From Prorocentrum cordatum (Eukaryota; Sar; Dinophyceae; Prorocentrales; Prorocentraceae): 64,000 nucleotides of DNA. The stretch lies in contig CAUYUJ010015837.1 of the NCBI GenBank assembly GCA_963575745.1, positions 1,391,540 to 1,455,539 on the forward strand. Direction: 5' to 3'. Positions 33,225 to 44,550 of the stretch are shown piece after piece. The translations under genes were made by a program, and so were the position numbers. Under the pieces are notes generated by a model. That model was not told the origin of the DNA, made no database searches, and was given only the letters and a program-made list of their open reading frames with translations. The stretch's first letter is position 1. The number at the start of each line of letters is the position of its first letter.

Positions 33225-33755
33225 ATATGATTCAATGGTTTCAAAGACTCCTTACGTCGATTTGCTGGCGGCCGAGGGGCTCGCGGCGTTGGGGCACGGG
33301 TCCACGGCGCCGCGGGGGGCGCGGTGCCAGAGTGCATTGGCGCGGCAGACGCGAAGGACACATTTCACCGCTTGATCACATCAGAGCGGATGTCCAGGTT
33401 CCGTGGGCTGCCAGACGCCATCAGCGCCGCGGGCGAGATGGTCGGCGGCGAGGATACACGAGCGGTGGACATGCTCACTCCCTTGGCGCAGGCCTTGCCG
33501 ATGGGGTTCACGCGGGGCCAGTGCTTCTACCAGCAGATGGGGGATGGGCTGCGTCGGCCGATTCGGCCTCTTCGCGGTCGCGCTCCTATTCGCGACCGAG
33601 AAGGGGCCCTTGGCGCTCGCGTCGAGCAGCGGCTCGCGCCGGCGCGGCACTGCGCGCGCGTCGACAGCTTAGGCGCGCTCGGCGACAACCGCGCGGCCGT
33701 CGAGGGCACGCTCGCTGAGATGGCGCGGCCAGCTGCAGGGGGCCGCGCTTGCTGA
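33225..33755 (+). pseudogene. Decayed reverse transcriptase of the ubiquitin-like retroelement
   Basis: SKTPYVDLLAAEGLAALG is followed, after a frame change near 33323, by PECIGAADAKDTFHRL. This fits RT motif A of a group common in dinoflagellate genomes ('...aDvKDcFHr'). LAQALPMGFTRGQCFYQQ fits motif B ('..lPMGFsWsl.f.Q'). A further segment, RVDSLGALGDNRAAVEGTL, fits motif C (usual form 'YVDNLgv.g'), with V-D-S in place of V-D-N. Between motifs B and C the reading is disturbed. Motif A and C aspartates remain but frameshifts make it inactive. The family knowledge is from memory of dinoflagellate RTs, not a search. Confidence 0.6.
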
Positions 33756-33822
33756 GCACCAGCACTGGCGGCCCAACTCTGCTCCATGCCATCTTCTAAA
33801 GCGCGGGCGGGCTAGTGGCGCC

Positions 33823-34110
33823 ATGCTGGAGTTCGTCCTGGGGCGCTGCGCCATCGGATGTTGGGCGCGGGGGCCCTCGCTGTCGCGCTTCCACACAGTC
33901 TGCAAGTTCGCGTCGGTGAGCTGTCGGGAGCAGCGGCCGCTGCGGACCAGCGTCGTCGAGGAGCTGAGAGCGCACGCTGGACTGATGCCCTTCCTGCGCT
34001 CGGCCTGGCGGCCGGAGTGGAACCAGCTTGTCAGCGCCGGCGACGCGCCCGAGCGGGGGTTCGGGATCTCCGCGAGCCGATGGGGCGAGGAGGAGGCGAC
34101 GGCGACAGGT
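33823..34110 (+). pseudogene. RT-RNase H connection remnant of the same element
   Basis: MLEFVLGRCAIGCWARG, SLSRFHTVCKFA, VVEELRAHAGLMPFLRSAWRPEW and LVSAGDAPERGFGISASRW follow in one frame. This order (RT thumb, 'ELr...gLlpl...WrrpW', then 'v.asDAs..GyGv') matches the connection to an RNase H-like domain in the same dinoflagellate RT group. The first RNase H Asp is kept (GDA). No tyrosine recombinase or DDE integrase could be read downstream. Confidence 0.5.
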
Positions 34111-36425
34111 CTCACTCGAGGCGCGATCGCCCCCGCGACGCAAGGGCGGCGCAGGCGCGAGAGCACGCGCCGTCCGCGGCGGGGGCGAGAGAGTTGGCTG
34201 GCCCGTCGCCAGCCGAAGAGGTGGAATAGCCCGCGGGAGATTTCGGCGGCCATGTTCCGGCAACGGCGCCGGGCACATACGAGACCGCCCCCTCCCTCCC
34301 CGAGATCGCTCTAGGGGGCCTCTCTCGCAGTCGTTGGGCCCTCCGTTTTCGGGGGCGCCTGGGCGCGGGCCCAGCCCGCCTTCGTTCTCGAGGCGCGGGC
34401 GCTTGCGACATCCTTGCGCAGGGTCGCCCTGAGTGCGTCCGGCAGCGACGCGCCCCGCGCGCCCCTCGCGGACAACGCGTGCACGCGTCTAAGTTTCGAT
34501 CGGTTTCGGAGCAGGGATTTCAGACAGCTTCATCAAGTCAGAGTCGTTGCCGCCCGCTGTCTCGCCCGCGCCGCAAGCGGAACGCGATTCGGCGGGCGCC
34601 CGGCGAATTGAGCAACTCAGACGAGCCCCGTCGCATACGTCATGCTATTTTTGTTTCCCCAGCGCGCCCCGCCCGCTCACTCATCACCTGGAGATGGGCT
34701 TCGCTGCGGAATGAGGCCCCGGGGGGGGCTGCGGTTTCAGGTCATGGACAGGAATATGTGCACGCCGCAAGAGTCGCGCCCAACTCTGAACCCGAAGGAA
34801 AACTGAGTTCCCGCGGCCATCAGTCTCGCCATCTTCTACGATCTGTCTCCAGCGCTAGTCGGATGCTCTGCTATAGGGGCTGGGGGTGAGATCCCTGCCG
34901 GGGGAAGCCGGCGGCGGGGCCGGCTTCTAGTCGGGCGTTGCATGGGGGGTCGCGCGACGCGGCGGCAGCCGCTGGGTCTCGAGGGGGAAGTTGGCCTCCC
35001 GACGGGCCCAGGCGGGCCGAGGAGTATATTGTTCGAGCCAGGCGAGATTCGGCATCGCCATGCAACGTGGCGGCCAGTGATCGCTCCGAGATCGGAGGAG
35101 CCGGACATCGCCTCGGCCGTCGACGGCGCCGCTCGGCAGATAGCCATCGCCGCAGTCTCGACTGGGGCGTCCGGCAGCATGGGCGGGCGCGAGGCAGGGC
35201 GGGAGAGGGCGCCGGCGCCGCGGCAGGAGCAGCGGCGGAGACGGCGGCGCGCGGAGTGGCTGGCGAAGGCAGACCGGCACAGCGCGCCATTTGAGGGCTG
35301 GGCCGCGACAGCTCGGGCTGCGCGCCGCTGCCTGCAGGATGTCACGGACGGTCCCCGACGTCTCAGCCGCTGGCCAGGTCAGCTCGAGGCGCGCGACGCG
35401 CGCGACCCCGACGCGGGGCTCGGCGGCTTCTCCGAGGCGATGTACTCCCGAGAAGGACGGCGCTCCAAGTGGCGGAGGCTGAACTTCGGCCCAACGCAAC
35501 TGACGCCTGCCTGGGACAGCCTCGACCACTGGCCGCCGCCGAGCTAGCGGAGCCGACCCGGCGCGAGCCGCGCGGTCCCTGCTAGGTCCAGGGGGTCGCC
35601 CAAGCCGCTGATCACCTGGTGTGGGATGTGCACGGGCCTGGCTGGAGCAGTCGCGGATCTGCTTCGTCGTTGCGCTGGGCCTCTGCGCCGACTTGCAGGG
35701 CCCAAGCGCGCGGGGCCTCAACAACGACCGGCGCGCGGCGATCGCTCGGCAGGCCGCAGCGATCCTCGGCCGCAGCGAGCTCGACCAGCAGCATGGAGGC
35801 GAGCCAGGTCAAGGCGACGGAGGTTTGCTGCCCGACAAGAGTCAAATGAGGCAGGGAGGGGCGCCGCAGCAGGTCGGTCGCGAAGTGCGACAAGTTTGCG
35901 CGTTCGACGCGCACTGATCCCCACGCCCGGCGGCTGCTGCTACGCGGCTGCGAATGAGAGGCACTATGAGACAGCATGGGCCCGCGTGCAGAGCGAGCTT
36001 TTTCCAGGGGGCCGTGGCAAACTAATGTTTTGAGAGGGCCGCTACCTGGGTGACCCCTTATGCGGCAAGTGCGGCTGTGGCCGAGCGGCCGCGCTGAGCG
36101 GTCTTCTTGCCCGTTTTTTGACGCGTGCAATTTAGAAAAGGGGGCCTTGTGAGATCTGACGCCCCCCGCGGTGTGTTTTCGAACACTCGCATTGAAAAAC
36201 TCTCGCGGCAATGGAGGGGCATCCGTGTAGTAGTGCCAATATCGCCAAAAGTCGGAGTCGCGTCTAGCGGAGCCTCGCGTACCCGATGGGAGTGCCAGGG
36301 CTAGGGCCAATAGTCCCGCCCAGGTGAACGTCGGCAACCGCTGGATAATGGTAGCTCTACGAATCGCCCGAGGATGTCAAAGGTGGGGGGTCCATGGATC
36401 GTCGAGAACCCGCATTCCTCATACC
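34111..36425. other. GC-rich stretch downstream of the RT remnant, no certain gene
   Basis: A 201-codon plus frame (34942-35547) ends with natural-looking residues (GGFSEAMYSREGRRSKW) and could be the tail of the retroelement, but I cannot show a recombinase signature. 35619-36030 carries several short overlapping frames with no family likeness. At 36068-36110 there is a GGCTGTGGCCGAGCGG phrase reminiscent of a class II tRNA D-arm, but no T-arm follows. Confidence 0.35.
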
Positions 36426-36450
36426 TTTTTTTTTTTTTTTTTTTTTTTTT
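36426..36450 (+). repeat. Poly-T run (25 bp)
   Basis: Uninterrupted T25. It could be the poly(A) scar of a minus-strand retrocopy, but no coding remnant is recognisable beside it. Confidence 0.9.
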
Positions 36451-37114
36451 GAAAATGGCCTTGTGACGCAGGCCTTTTTCTCAGTGGCCGCGAGGTTTCC
36501 AAGCCGTTGCGTTTTATTGCCAGTTCGGATCCAGGTGGGGGCAATGTTGACGAGTTTGACACAATTCGAACGTGTCGTCGGTGTCAAGGGCGATGCATGC
36601 GCCCACGTACGAAGCTGCCTCACTTTACGCCCGAAGGCCGTGCCCCTAACGGACTCAACTTGGCCCGCACTGTTCAGCAGTATCCGCCGTCCTTGTGTCG
36701 ATCGTCGGCGTGCGTCCTCATGGCCAACCTCAAGGCCAAGCGGCCTTTCTTGAACACGCAGTCGTAGTCAGGTAAACATCTGACTGCGGGATGAATCGGG
36801 ATTGTAGGCAGTAGAACTTATCATTCCGTCGGCGTCGGTCACCCGTTTCGACGTGAGTGCCGCCGCCACGTTCCAATTAGGCATGACCATTGTTGTTCAA
36901 CGCGCTATATCATGGGAGTGCAAGGCACAGTAATGATCGAGCTGGGTCGCAGCGATGTCGTTTACCCAAATATTCAAGTGACATTTCAAGGAAGAAAATA
37001 CCCCCAACTTCCAAATCCCAGGACTGCAGGCTTACACATTTGAGTTACCGATTGCGTGTGGCATCCGTTTTGCCGTTCGTGCCGCCGCCACGTTCTTCTT
37101 AGACCTAATGCCGC
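36451..37114. other. Intergenic stretch, no recognised gene
   Basis: Less GC-rich than the surroundings, with short frames only. Confidence 0.45.
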
Positions 37115-37120
37115 GCATGG

Positions 37121-37158
<38 letters not shown>

Positions 37159-37395
37159 GTGGTGGTGATGGTGATGGTGATGGTGATGGTGATGGTGATG
37201 ATGGTAATGATGGTATTGAAAGCGATGATGCTAATAATGGTAGTCTTACTTAGGGTGATGGTGAAGAGTACGGTTATGGTAATGGTGGTACCGATGACGG
37301 TGATGATCTTGATCATGCAATTGTGTATGTTTATGATGGTGGTGGTGATGATGGTGGTGATGGTGATGATGGTGATGGCCATGGTGATGATGATA

Positions 37396-37428
<33 letters not shown>

Positions 37429-37459
37429 GTGCTGATGATGATGCTGAGTATGTTGGGTG

Positions 37460-37502
<43 letters not shown>

Positions 37503-37570
37503 AATGGTGATGGTGATGTTGAGTGTGCTTATGATGGTGGTGGTGACGATGCTGATGATGATGCTGATGA
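37115..37570 (+). repeat. GAT/GGTGAT microsatellite
   Basis: GATGATGAT and GGTGATGGTGAT blocks with short unique interruptions at 37215-37320. Confidence 0.95.
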
Positions 37571-38465
37571 TGAGACGACGTGTAATCCAACCCCGCTGTT
37601 GCATGATAGCGTGCGATGCGGCCGATGTAGACATGCTTGTCGGAGTTTGCTCGCGGAATCGGTCGGCTCGATTGCCAGACCTCCCTCCATCGATCGCCTC
37701 CACCGATCGGGTATCGCATTTATGTATACGTATGTTGCATTTCGCTTGGTCGAGTTGCAGTCTCGTGGGGCAGGTCGCCAGCCATGGTGCTGTTGCCGCA
37801 CCACCAGCCCTCACTCAGGTATTGATGGTTGTGGCATGCCAGCGCCGGCTCGTTACCGGCTCAGGGGCTGCTCGAAGTGGTGTCGGGGCGTCGGAGTGCA
37901 CGTAGCTCCTGTCTTAGGAGTCGCAACCATGTCTGGAAGCGCAGCTTTGGTCGAGGAACAAATAAAGGCATAGACCTAAAATCCCCGAGATTCGATATGT
38001 ATGCAAACCCTTGCTCTTCGAAGCAGGGCAAAGACATGTCTGCCGACCCTTGCAGAGCTGTCGGACCGCGTCAGGATCTCGCCGGCCTGGCCTCCCGACG
38101 ACGGCCCAGAGCGGCTGCTCGACGGGCCGCCGCCGCCGCGCCGGTCGCGATGAGCGCCGCGCCCCGCCGCCGCGCGCGGGGTTGGCGGGCGAGCGCTGGA
38201 CTCCGAAATGGGCGGAGGGCCAGCTCGGTACTGGTGGGAGTGTAGGGGCAACGTGAGGCGGGGTAAGGTCGCCCTGCAGGGAAGGGGTCCCGAGGGAAAC
38301 GGGTTCCGAGGTTTTTCTCGCCGCTTTCGGGCTCCCAGGGCAGCCCACGGGCCCCAGGCCCGTCAGAAAACGACTGAGGATGAAGAGTCGGTCCGGGGGG
38401 AAGGCCCCAGGGTGCCAGGACCCGTTTCCCTCCGGACCCGTTTATTTCTTGCCAAACAGGCTCAA
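37571..38465. other. Intergenic stretch, no recognised gene
   Basis: 38085-38200 is very GC-rich (GGGCCGCCGCCGCCGCGCC). 38270-38470 has phrases such as GGGTCCCGAGG and GGTTCCGAGG. No gene is seen. Confidence 0.4.
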
Positions 38466-38640
38466 GCGGTGGACGCATTATTTCCCACCATGCATCGCCG
38501 ATAGGGGCTTGATAGCCCCACCATGCCCAGGAACGTGCGGATTTGCTATCGAGGGCCCAGTATCGCCGATTCCAGATCGATGCTTCCCCCCGAAGCCAGC
38601 CCCACCCTGGAACGTCCGTAAAATTCCCCCTCACGGTTCT
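38466..38640 (+). repeat. CATCGCCGATAGGGGC dispersed repeat, copy 2
   Basis: CATCGCCGATAGGGGCTTGA, then CCATGCCCAGGA, GTGCGGATTTGCT and ATCGCCGATTCCAGATCGA, in the same order as 24806-25010. Confidence 0.6.
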
Positions 38641-39325
38641 GAGCCTCTCTGGGCGCTCCAGCGCTCCATCTGGCAGCTCAGTGTGTGTGTGTGGTTTTTG
38701 CTGGGGCCGCAAAACTATCCATTCTGAGCCGATTCGCCTTGTCTGCGCCGACATCGAAATCCTCCGCCTGCCAATTGCGCCGGCGCGTCAGACTAAAGAT
38801 AGTTGGCATTGTAGCCTCGATGTGCTAAACTCCCGGCCTAAACAGCCACCGCGCCTTCGGTCTCCAGTGCATCTCTTGGTGACTTCCAGGGGGCTGCAAG
38901 AGCATCTTGGGGGGTCTTTGGGGGCCATCTTGGATTGGAAAGGTCCTGGGCTCCTAGTCCGTCGCGCCCTCCGAGGCCCAAACTGATGAAGTCTTGGAGG
39001 TGCTTCCGTTTTGAGCCCCAGGAGTCCGATGCCGCACACCACAGGAGTGCTGCGGAGCGCCCAAGAATTCAGGCCCGTCGAGGGCTAAGGCTCTGATATC
39101 GAATAGACCACCCTGCGTATAATAGGGATGTTTTGGGTGGGATGGGTGCACCTTTTAGTTTGCCAGTTGCGTCGGATCGTACTCGCGATTTCTACCCGAC
39201 GATCTCGCTGCACATATATCGATGTCTCTATCTCTCGGTCTCACTATCCATGCATCGATCCCGCTCGCAACATCTGGATGGATCTCTTTATCTGTCGGGA
39301 CAATCTCAGGACAACCCACCGCCCG
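38641..39325. other. Intergenic stretch with a short CTTGGGGGG block
   Basis: 38880-38960 has the AGCATCTTGGGGGG / GGCCATCTTGG phrases of the window's CTTGGGGCC family. The rest is unassigned. Confidence 0.45.
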
Positions 39326-39500
39326 AACATCCACGGGACAGACAAGCATGGGGATAACCATCGGGACAGCCATCGGGACAACCATCGGGGCAACCATCGG
39401 GACGACTGTCAGGGCCACCGTCGGGACAGCCATCGGGACAGTCATCGGGACAACCACCACAGGCCAACCACTGGACAACTATCGGAACCACCGCGGGAGC
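39326..39500 (+). repeat. 12-bp minisatellite CCATCGGGACAA, locus 1
   Basis: About twelve units of CCATCGGGACA(A/G), with variants (CCACGGGACAGA, CCACCACAGGCC) at the edges. Confidence 0.9.
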
Positions 39501-40002
39501 ACCTGGCCAGCCGCGGGAGGGGCGCGACAAGCTGATGGCTCCCCCAGCCCCGACAAGGCTGAGGTCTCGCTCGCCCTCGCATCACAATGTCGCCTCGCCC
39601 CGCGCGTGCGTCACGAGGCGAAACCGAAACCGATCGTCGGACGGGGCTAGGAGGAGGATAAATCCTCCTCCTTCTTCTCCTCCTCCTCCTCCTCCTTCCC
39701 CTTCTCCTCCTCCTCCTCCTCCTCCTCCTCAAAAGTCGCCCCTCCAGAGCGTTCCGGAACGCTCTTAGAGCGTTCCGGAACGCTCAGAGAAGGCCGCGGC
39801 GCCCGAGACATCCTCCAGAGCCGCCGGATCTCAGAGATTCCCGATTCATCCTCACCCGATGTTATCCTCGTCCTAACGTCGTCTTACGTCACGAGCCGAA
39901 ACCGAAACCGATCTCCTAGTTGGGCGATTCCATGTCACTTTGAATCTAATTCCCCACCTCCGATGACTATCGTGACAGCCATCGGCGCAAGCATCGCTAC
40001 AA
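39501..40002. repeat. CGAAACCGAAACCGAT complex repeat with CTC microsatellite
   Basis: GAGGCGAAACCGAAACCGAT recurs near 39614, 39895 and 40299, each next to GCCTCG/GTCACG phrases, so this block repeats three times at 280-400-bp spacing. A CTC microsatellite (39661-39730) and a doubled CGTTCCGGAACGCTC palindrome (about 39750-39785) lie inside. Confidence 0.65.
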
Positions 40003-40135
40003 CCATCGGGGCAACCATCGGAAGTACCACTAGACAACCACCGGACAAACAAACATCGGAACAACCATCAGGATAACAATGAGGTCAATCATCGGGACAA
40101 TCGTCGGGACAACCATCTGGACAATCACCAGACGA
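40003..40135 (+). repeat. 12-bp minisatellite, locus 1b
   Basis: CAACCATCGGGG, CAACCATCGGAA and CAACCACCGGAC variants of the 39326 array. Confidence 0.8.
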
Positions 40136-40867
40136 CCACGAGACGAGACCAACACAGGACAATCGTGGGAACCCCAGCCCTCCGGCCGAGGTCAGAGGCA
40201 AAACGTGATTCCCGGCTGTACATAAGTAATTTATTCCAGGACCTCTCTCTCCCTCGCTCAGTTTCGCCTCGCCCGCACGCACATCACGCACTGCGCAAGC
40301 CGAAACCGAAACCGATTTTCCGATTAGAGGACTTCGTCTCGTTTTCTCGTTTCGGTGTCACCCCCCGTCTTCTGAACCGTACAATCCAGCGATTCCGGTA
40401 CCATTGACCACACACGATTGCAGGAGCTTTGATGCACCCCACTACGTCCGCAAGGCAAATGGTGGATCGAATTCACATGTCATCGATTCGGGTATGGTGG
40501 CATCTCCGCTGGGGCAATTCGAGATACGCATGTTGATGTTGCAATCGCGCCAGCCTCCAACGCACAAGCATGTAGTATCGTCCGCCTTGCGTGCAACATG
40601 GCCCGCCCAGTGGGTGGACAGAACAGCGGCTCTGTCATGCTGCCCAGGTCCTGTCCAAGTTCAGCCAGGTTGGGTGAGGGGCGGAGCAAGCTCCCGCCTG
40701 CAGGCATGGGCCTCACGCCCACCACCCACCTCTTGTCGACACGCGTAGCCGCGCACTTCCATCAAGCCAGGGGCACGGAGTGGGCACGTCAAATGAGACA
40801 TCGGCCCGCCAGCAGGTGTCCCGCGGAAATGCCCTCTCCCTTGATGTTCGGGAGCCTCGAGACGGGG
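40136..40867. other. Intergenic stretch, no recognised gene
   Basis: It contains the third CGAAACCGAAACCGAT copy (40299). No gene is seen. Confidence 0.45.
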
Positions 40868-41065
40868 GTCAATGCAAACGGGGGTCAGCCTGAGCGCCCG
40901 ATCCTGCAGGGTCCTGCAGGGCCAGGATCGCATTGACCCGGGCTTGGGCGCAGGATCCTGCAGGATCTTGCAGGATTCTTCGCGTTGACCCCAGTTTGGG
41001 TGCAGCATCTTGCAGGCTCTTGCAGGATTTTACCGGCACGGGTCTGGATTGACCCGGGTCAGAAG
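40868..41065 (+). repeat. ~55-65-bp minisatellite with CCTGCAGG cores
   Basis: Three tandem units begin with (A)TTGACCC(G/C) and contain GATCCTGCAGG..CTTGCAGGATT. Further TTGACCCG/GGGTCA phrases border them. Confidence 0.85.
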
Positions 41066-41199
41066 ATCGCCGAGATGTCCCTGGGGGTGGGCCCACAGAG
41101 GCCCTGGGGCATCTCAGGAAGCGCAATGCTCGACGATGAGCGTGCCCCCAAGATCTCTTGCAGCAAGGCTTCTTATCGCACGCGCCGAGTGTAGCAGGA

Positions 41200-41450
41200 C
41201 ATGGCACGGCGCAGGCTGCAGACTCCGACGAGGCGTTGCTTCTGTCGGCGGCGCACCCAGGGAGGGGAAGCGAGAAGGAGAAGGCCTTCTCGGATGGCTC
41301 GGAAGTTCCCGGCCTTCTAAGGCGCTTTCTCAGCCTTCCCCGAAGACGGAAAACCTCTCAGAAGGTCAGAGGCTTTCTGAGAAATTCCGCTGCCTTCTGA
41401 GATGTCTTCTCCTTTCTCATTTCCCCCCTCGCTCGCCGCCGAGTCGAAGC
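41200..41450 (+). repeat. TTCTNAGAAGGC dispersed repeat, copy 2
   Basis: TCTGTCGGCGGCGCACCCAG, then GAGAAGGCCTTCTC, TCTCAGAAGGTCAGAGGCTT, and TTTCCCCCCTCGCTCGCCG follow in the order seen at 11340-11560. Confidence 0.7.
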
Positions 41451-41775
41451 TCAGGGTGGGCATGCTCGGCTGGACGTGCCAGTCTCGAGCGCACTCCCAA
41501 CATCGGCTCCTCGTCTCCGCCTTCTCGAGTGGTCTACGTATGTTCCGCGAGATAAGGGGTACAATTAGGCCCTGGCGACTTCCAGGACCTATGGAGTTCA
41601 GAGTGAACTAATAAGCAATAAGAAGCCTGGACTGCATGTCAGAGTAACTATTGCTTGGACGCCTGGCTTGACTAAGAGTTAGGCTGTCCCAAATCACGCT
41701 TAGTCGCGGCATGCACGACCTGGTCTGCAGACTAGACGTGCATTGGGTAACCTTAAGAGGTCTTTTGTTTTGCTC

Positions 41776-42107
41776 CCCCCCCCTGTTTTACTCGGCGGTG
41801 AATAAACTGGGCGCCCCCCCCCTCCCTCCCCCCCTCCTCCTCCTCCTCCTCCTCCTCCTCCTCCTCCTCCTCCTCCTCCCCCTCCTCTTCCCCTCCTCAG
41901 AGGCAGTGAGCAGGGAGAGCAGTGAGCAGGGTAAGTGAGCAGTGGTATCAGTAGCAGAGCCAGCGAGCAGGGAGTGAGCGTAGTCCCCCCCCCTGTTTTA
42001 CTCCGCGGTGAATAAACTGGGCGCCCCCCCTCCGCCCTCCCCCCTCCTCCTCCTCCTCCCTCCTCCTCCTCCTCCTCCTCCTCCTCCTCCTCCTCCTCCT
42101 CCTCCTC

Positions 42108-42140
<33 letters not shown>

Positions 42141-42180
42141 TCTTCCCCTCCTCAGAGGCAGTGAGCAGGGAGTGAGCAGT
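41776..42180 (+). repeat. Two ~210-bp tandem units with CTC microsatellites
   Basis: CCCTGTTTTACTC(G/C)GCGGT, then GAATAAACTGGGCGCCCCCC, (CTC)n and CCTCAGAGGCAGTGAGCAGG occur at 41781 and again at 41991. The second unit has a longer CTC run. Confidence 0.9.
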
Positions 42181-42745
42181 AGCATGGTAGTGAGCAGTAG
42201 TAGCAGGAGCGTGGTAGTGAGCAGTAGTAGCAGTGGCGCGAGCAGTGAGCACGGTAGTGAGCAGTAACTAGCAGTAGCAGTGGCAGCGAGCAGGGAGTGA
42301 GCGTGAGTAGCGAGCAGTAGTAGCAATAGCAGGGAGTGAGCAGTGGCCGTAGCAGTAGCCGTAGCAGCGAGCAGCGAGCAGGGAGCGAGCAGGGAGTGAG
42401 CAGTAGCCGTAGCAGTAGCCGTAGCAGTAGCAGTAGCCGTAGCAGTGAGTAGCAGTAGCAGTAGCAGCAGCAGTAGCAGTAGCAGTAGCCGTAGCAGTAG
42501 CCGTCGCAGTTGCAGTAGCCGCAGCAGTAGCAGTAGCAGGAGCAGTAGCCGTAGAAGGGTTAGGAGCAGCGAGCAGGGAGTGAGCAGGGAGTGAGCGGCA
42601 GCAGCAGTGAGCAGCGCCAGTCTTGCCAGTGAGCAGGGAGCGAGCAATGGCATGGCAAGCTGTAGTTTGAGCATGAGTATGACGGAGTCTGAGTATGAGT
42701 AAGTCTGAGTTTGAGTATGAGTAAGTCTGAGTTTGACGGAGTCGG
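42160..42745 (+). repeat. AGCAGT/AGCAGGGAGTG hexamer-type array
   Basis: About 580 bp of AGCAGTAGC, AGTGAGCAGGG and AGCAGTAGCCGT units, closing with GAGTTTGAGTATGAGTAAGT. The large minus frame across it (Leu/Ala/Thr-rich) is compositional. Confidence 0.95.
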
Positions 42746-43086
42746 GGGCCCCTTTCAGGCGTGGCAGGCGAGAGCTCGATTTTGAAAAGGGCCCGCCCTC
42801 CTGTGCACCCCCGCGAGGTCTCTGAGGGGCTTCTCCTGGTTGCTCAGTTGAGGCCCCACCTTCGTGTACGACACAGTCTGCCTGAGCGCTCGGAGCCTCT
42901 TCTGGGAAGGTGTGAGACGCGTTCTGCTTTGGTCTGAGCAGGACATTCGCACGCAGGGTAAGGTGAGGTGCATATGTGAGTGCCTCAACTTCTACGAGGA
43001 AGAGGCCCGCGTGAGCCACCCAATCATCAGCAATTACGTGGTTCCTATGGGTTCCTGAGGTCTCAATCGTATTATTGGCCAACAGT
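42746..43086. other. Short intergenic stretch
   Basis: Unique-looking DNA with a 64-codon plus frame (42864-43058). Nothing is recognised. Confidence 0.4.
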
Positions 43087-44020
43087 CGTAGAAGAAAGGA
43101 TGTGGCGCTCGAGTCGGCGGCGGCGGGATAATTAAATTCCCACTATTGTTCGGCGCGCTGAATATTGACGGGGGGGTATTTCTCCCAGAGAACAATGCCT
43201 CGTGGGCTACCTTGCACACGAGAAGAATGTTGAAAAGAATCCTAAGGGACTTGTGATACAAATCTCTGTAGTCCGCGTGGCCACCAGGACCTCTCAGTAG
43301 GCCGCCGTCATCGTCTTCGTCGTCGTCTTCGTGGTCGTCTTCCACGTCATTCATCGTCGTTAGTCGTCTTCGCAATCGTCGTCGGCGTCGTCAGTACGAA
43401 TCGTAGAAGAAAGGCCATGGCGCTCGAGTCGGCGGCGGCGGGATATTTAATTTCCCACTATTGTGCGCCGCGCTGAATATTGTCGGGGGGGTATTTCTCC
43501 CAGAGAACAATGCCTCGTGGACTACCCTGCACGCGGGAAGAATTTGCAAAAGAATCCTAAGGGAATTGCAATACAAATCTCTGTAATTTGCGTGGCCACC
43601 CGGACCTCTCAGTAGGCCGCCGTCGTCGTCTGCGTCGTCGTCTTCGTGGTCTTCTTCCACGTCCTTCATCGTCGTCGGCGTCGCCATAGTAACCTCCGTA
43701 GTACGAATCGTAGAAGAAAGGCCATGGCGCTCGAGTCGGCGGCGGCGGGATATTTAATTTCCCACTATTGTGCGCCGCGCTGAATATTGTCGGAGGGTTA
43801 CTTCTCCCAGAGAACAATGCCTCGTGGACTACCCTGCACGCGGGAGGACTTTGCAAAAGAACCCTAAGGGAATTGCAATACAAATCTGTGTAGTCTGCGT
43901 GGCCCCCAGGACCTCAGTGCCGAAGTGGCGTCGGTAGCCGATCACCAATGGCACATGTTATTTCTAAGGGCCTTAGAAATAACATCCGCAGTTCTCGGCG
44001 TCGTCGGTCGATCGGTCGTC
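43087..44020 (+). repeat. Three tandem ~310-bp units ending in GTC tracts
   Basis: CGTAGAAGAAAGG begins units at 43087, 43402 and 43709 (pitch 315 and 307). Each contains GCTCGAGTCGGCGGCGGCGG, TTTCTCCCAGAGAACAATGC and a terminal GTC/TTC-rich tract; the last leads into the long GTC array. The 98- and 108-codon minus frames repeat because the DNA does. Confidence 0.92.
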
Positions 44021-44038
44021 GTCGTCGTCGTTCGTCGT

Positions 44039-44082
<44 letters not shown>

Positions 44083-44340
44083 GTCGTCGTCGTCGTCGTT
44101 GTCGTCGTCGTTGTCGTCGTCGTCGTCGTCGTCGTCCGTCGTCGTCGGTCGTCGGCGTCGGCGTCGGTCGTCGTCGTCGTCGTCGTCGGCGTCGGCGTCG
44201 GCGTCGGTGTCGTTTTCGTCGTCGTCGTCGTCGCGCGGCGGGGGCAATATTTATTTTCCGTTATTGGGCGGGGCCCAGTCCGTCAATAAGATCCCCCCCG
44301 AAATATTTATTTTCCACCTATTGCGGGGGGGGGTTCTAAA
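44021..44340 (+). repeat. GTC microsatellite and AATATTTATTTTCC unit
   Basis: GTC repeats to 44232, then two GGGGG.AATATTTATTTTCC phrases (about 44245 and 44308) related to the GGATATTTAATTTCCCAC part of the 310-bp units. Confidence 0.9.
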
Positions 44341-44550
44341 GACCTTTTGAGGTTACTAGACTCGTAGGACTGCAACGTGCAACCAGAGGTGGGCAATCTC
44401 GGCCGCATGCCTATCCACGATCTTGTACCCAGTTCCATGCACCGACATCGATGTGGTCCATGACCGAGGGAGTCGGCATGGCATCTTGGCTGTCCAACTA
44501 TTTCTAGGTAGCAGCCCCTTCCAGCCTGACTCCCCTCGCCTCTCTCATAT

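Noticed and set aside
36068-36110. Possible tRNA (GGCTGTGGCCGAGCGG, D-arm-like)
   Set aside because: No T-loop (GTTCGA-type), no matching acceptor stem and no anticodon arm could be found downstream.
36426-36450. Poly-T as the poly(A) scar of a retrogene
   Set aside because: No open frame, leader or duplication could be tied to it.
40000-40135. CRISPR-like array
   Set aside because: Units are 12 bp, contiguous and degenerate with no spacers; a minisatellite.
41700-43082. 460-codon minus frame with Leu, Thr/Ala and Glu runs
   Set aside because: Covers CTC and AGCAGT arrays; composition is entirely repeat-driven.
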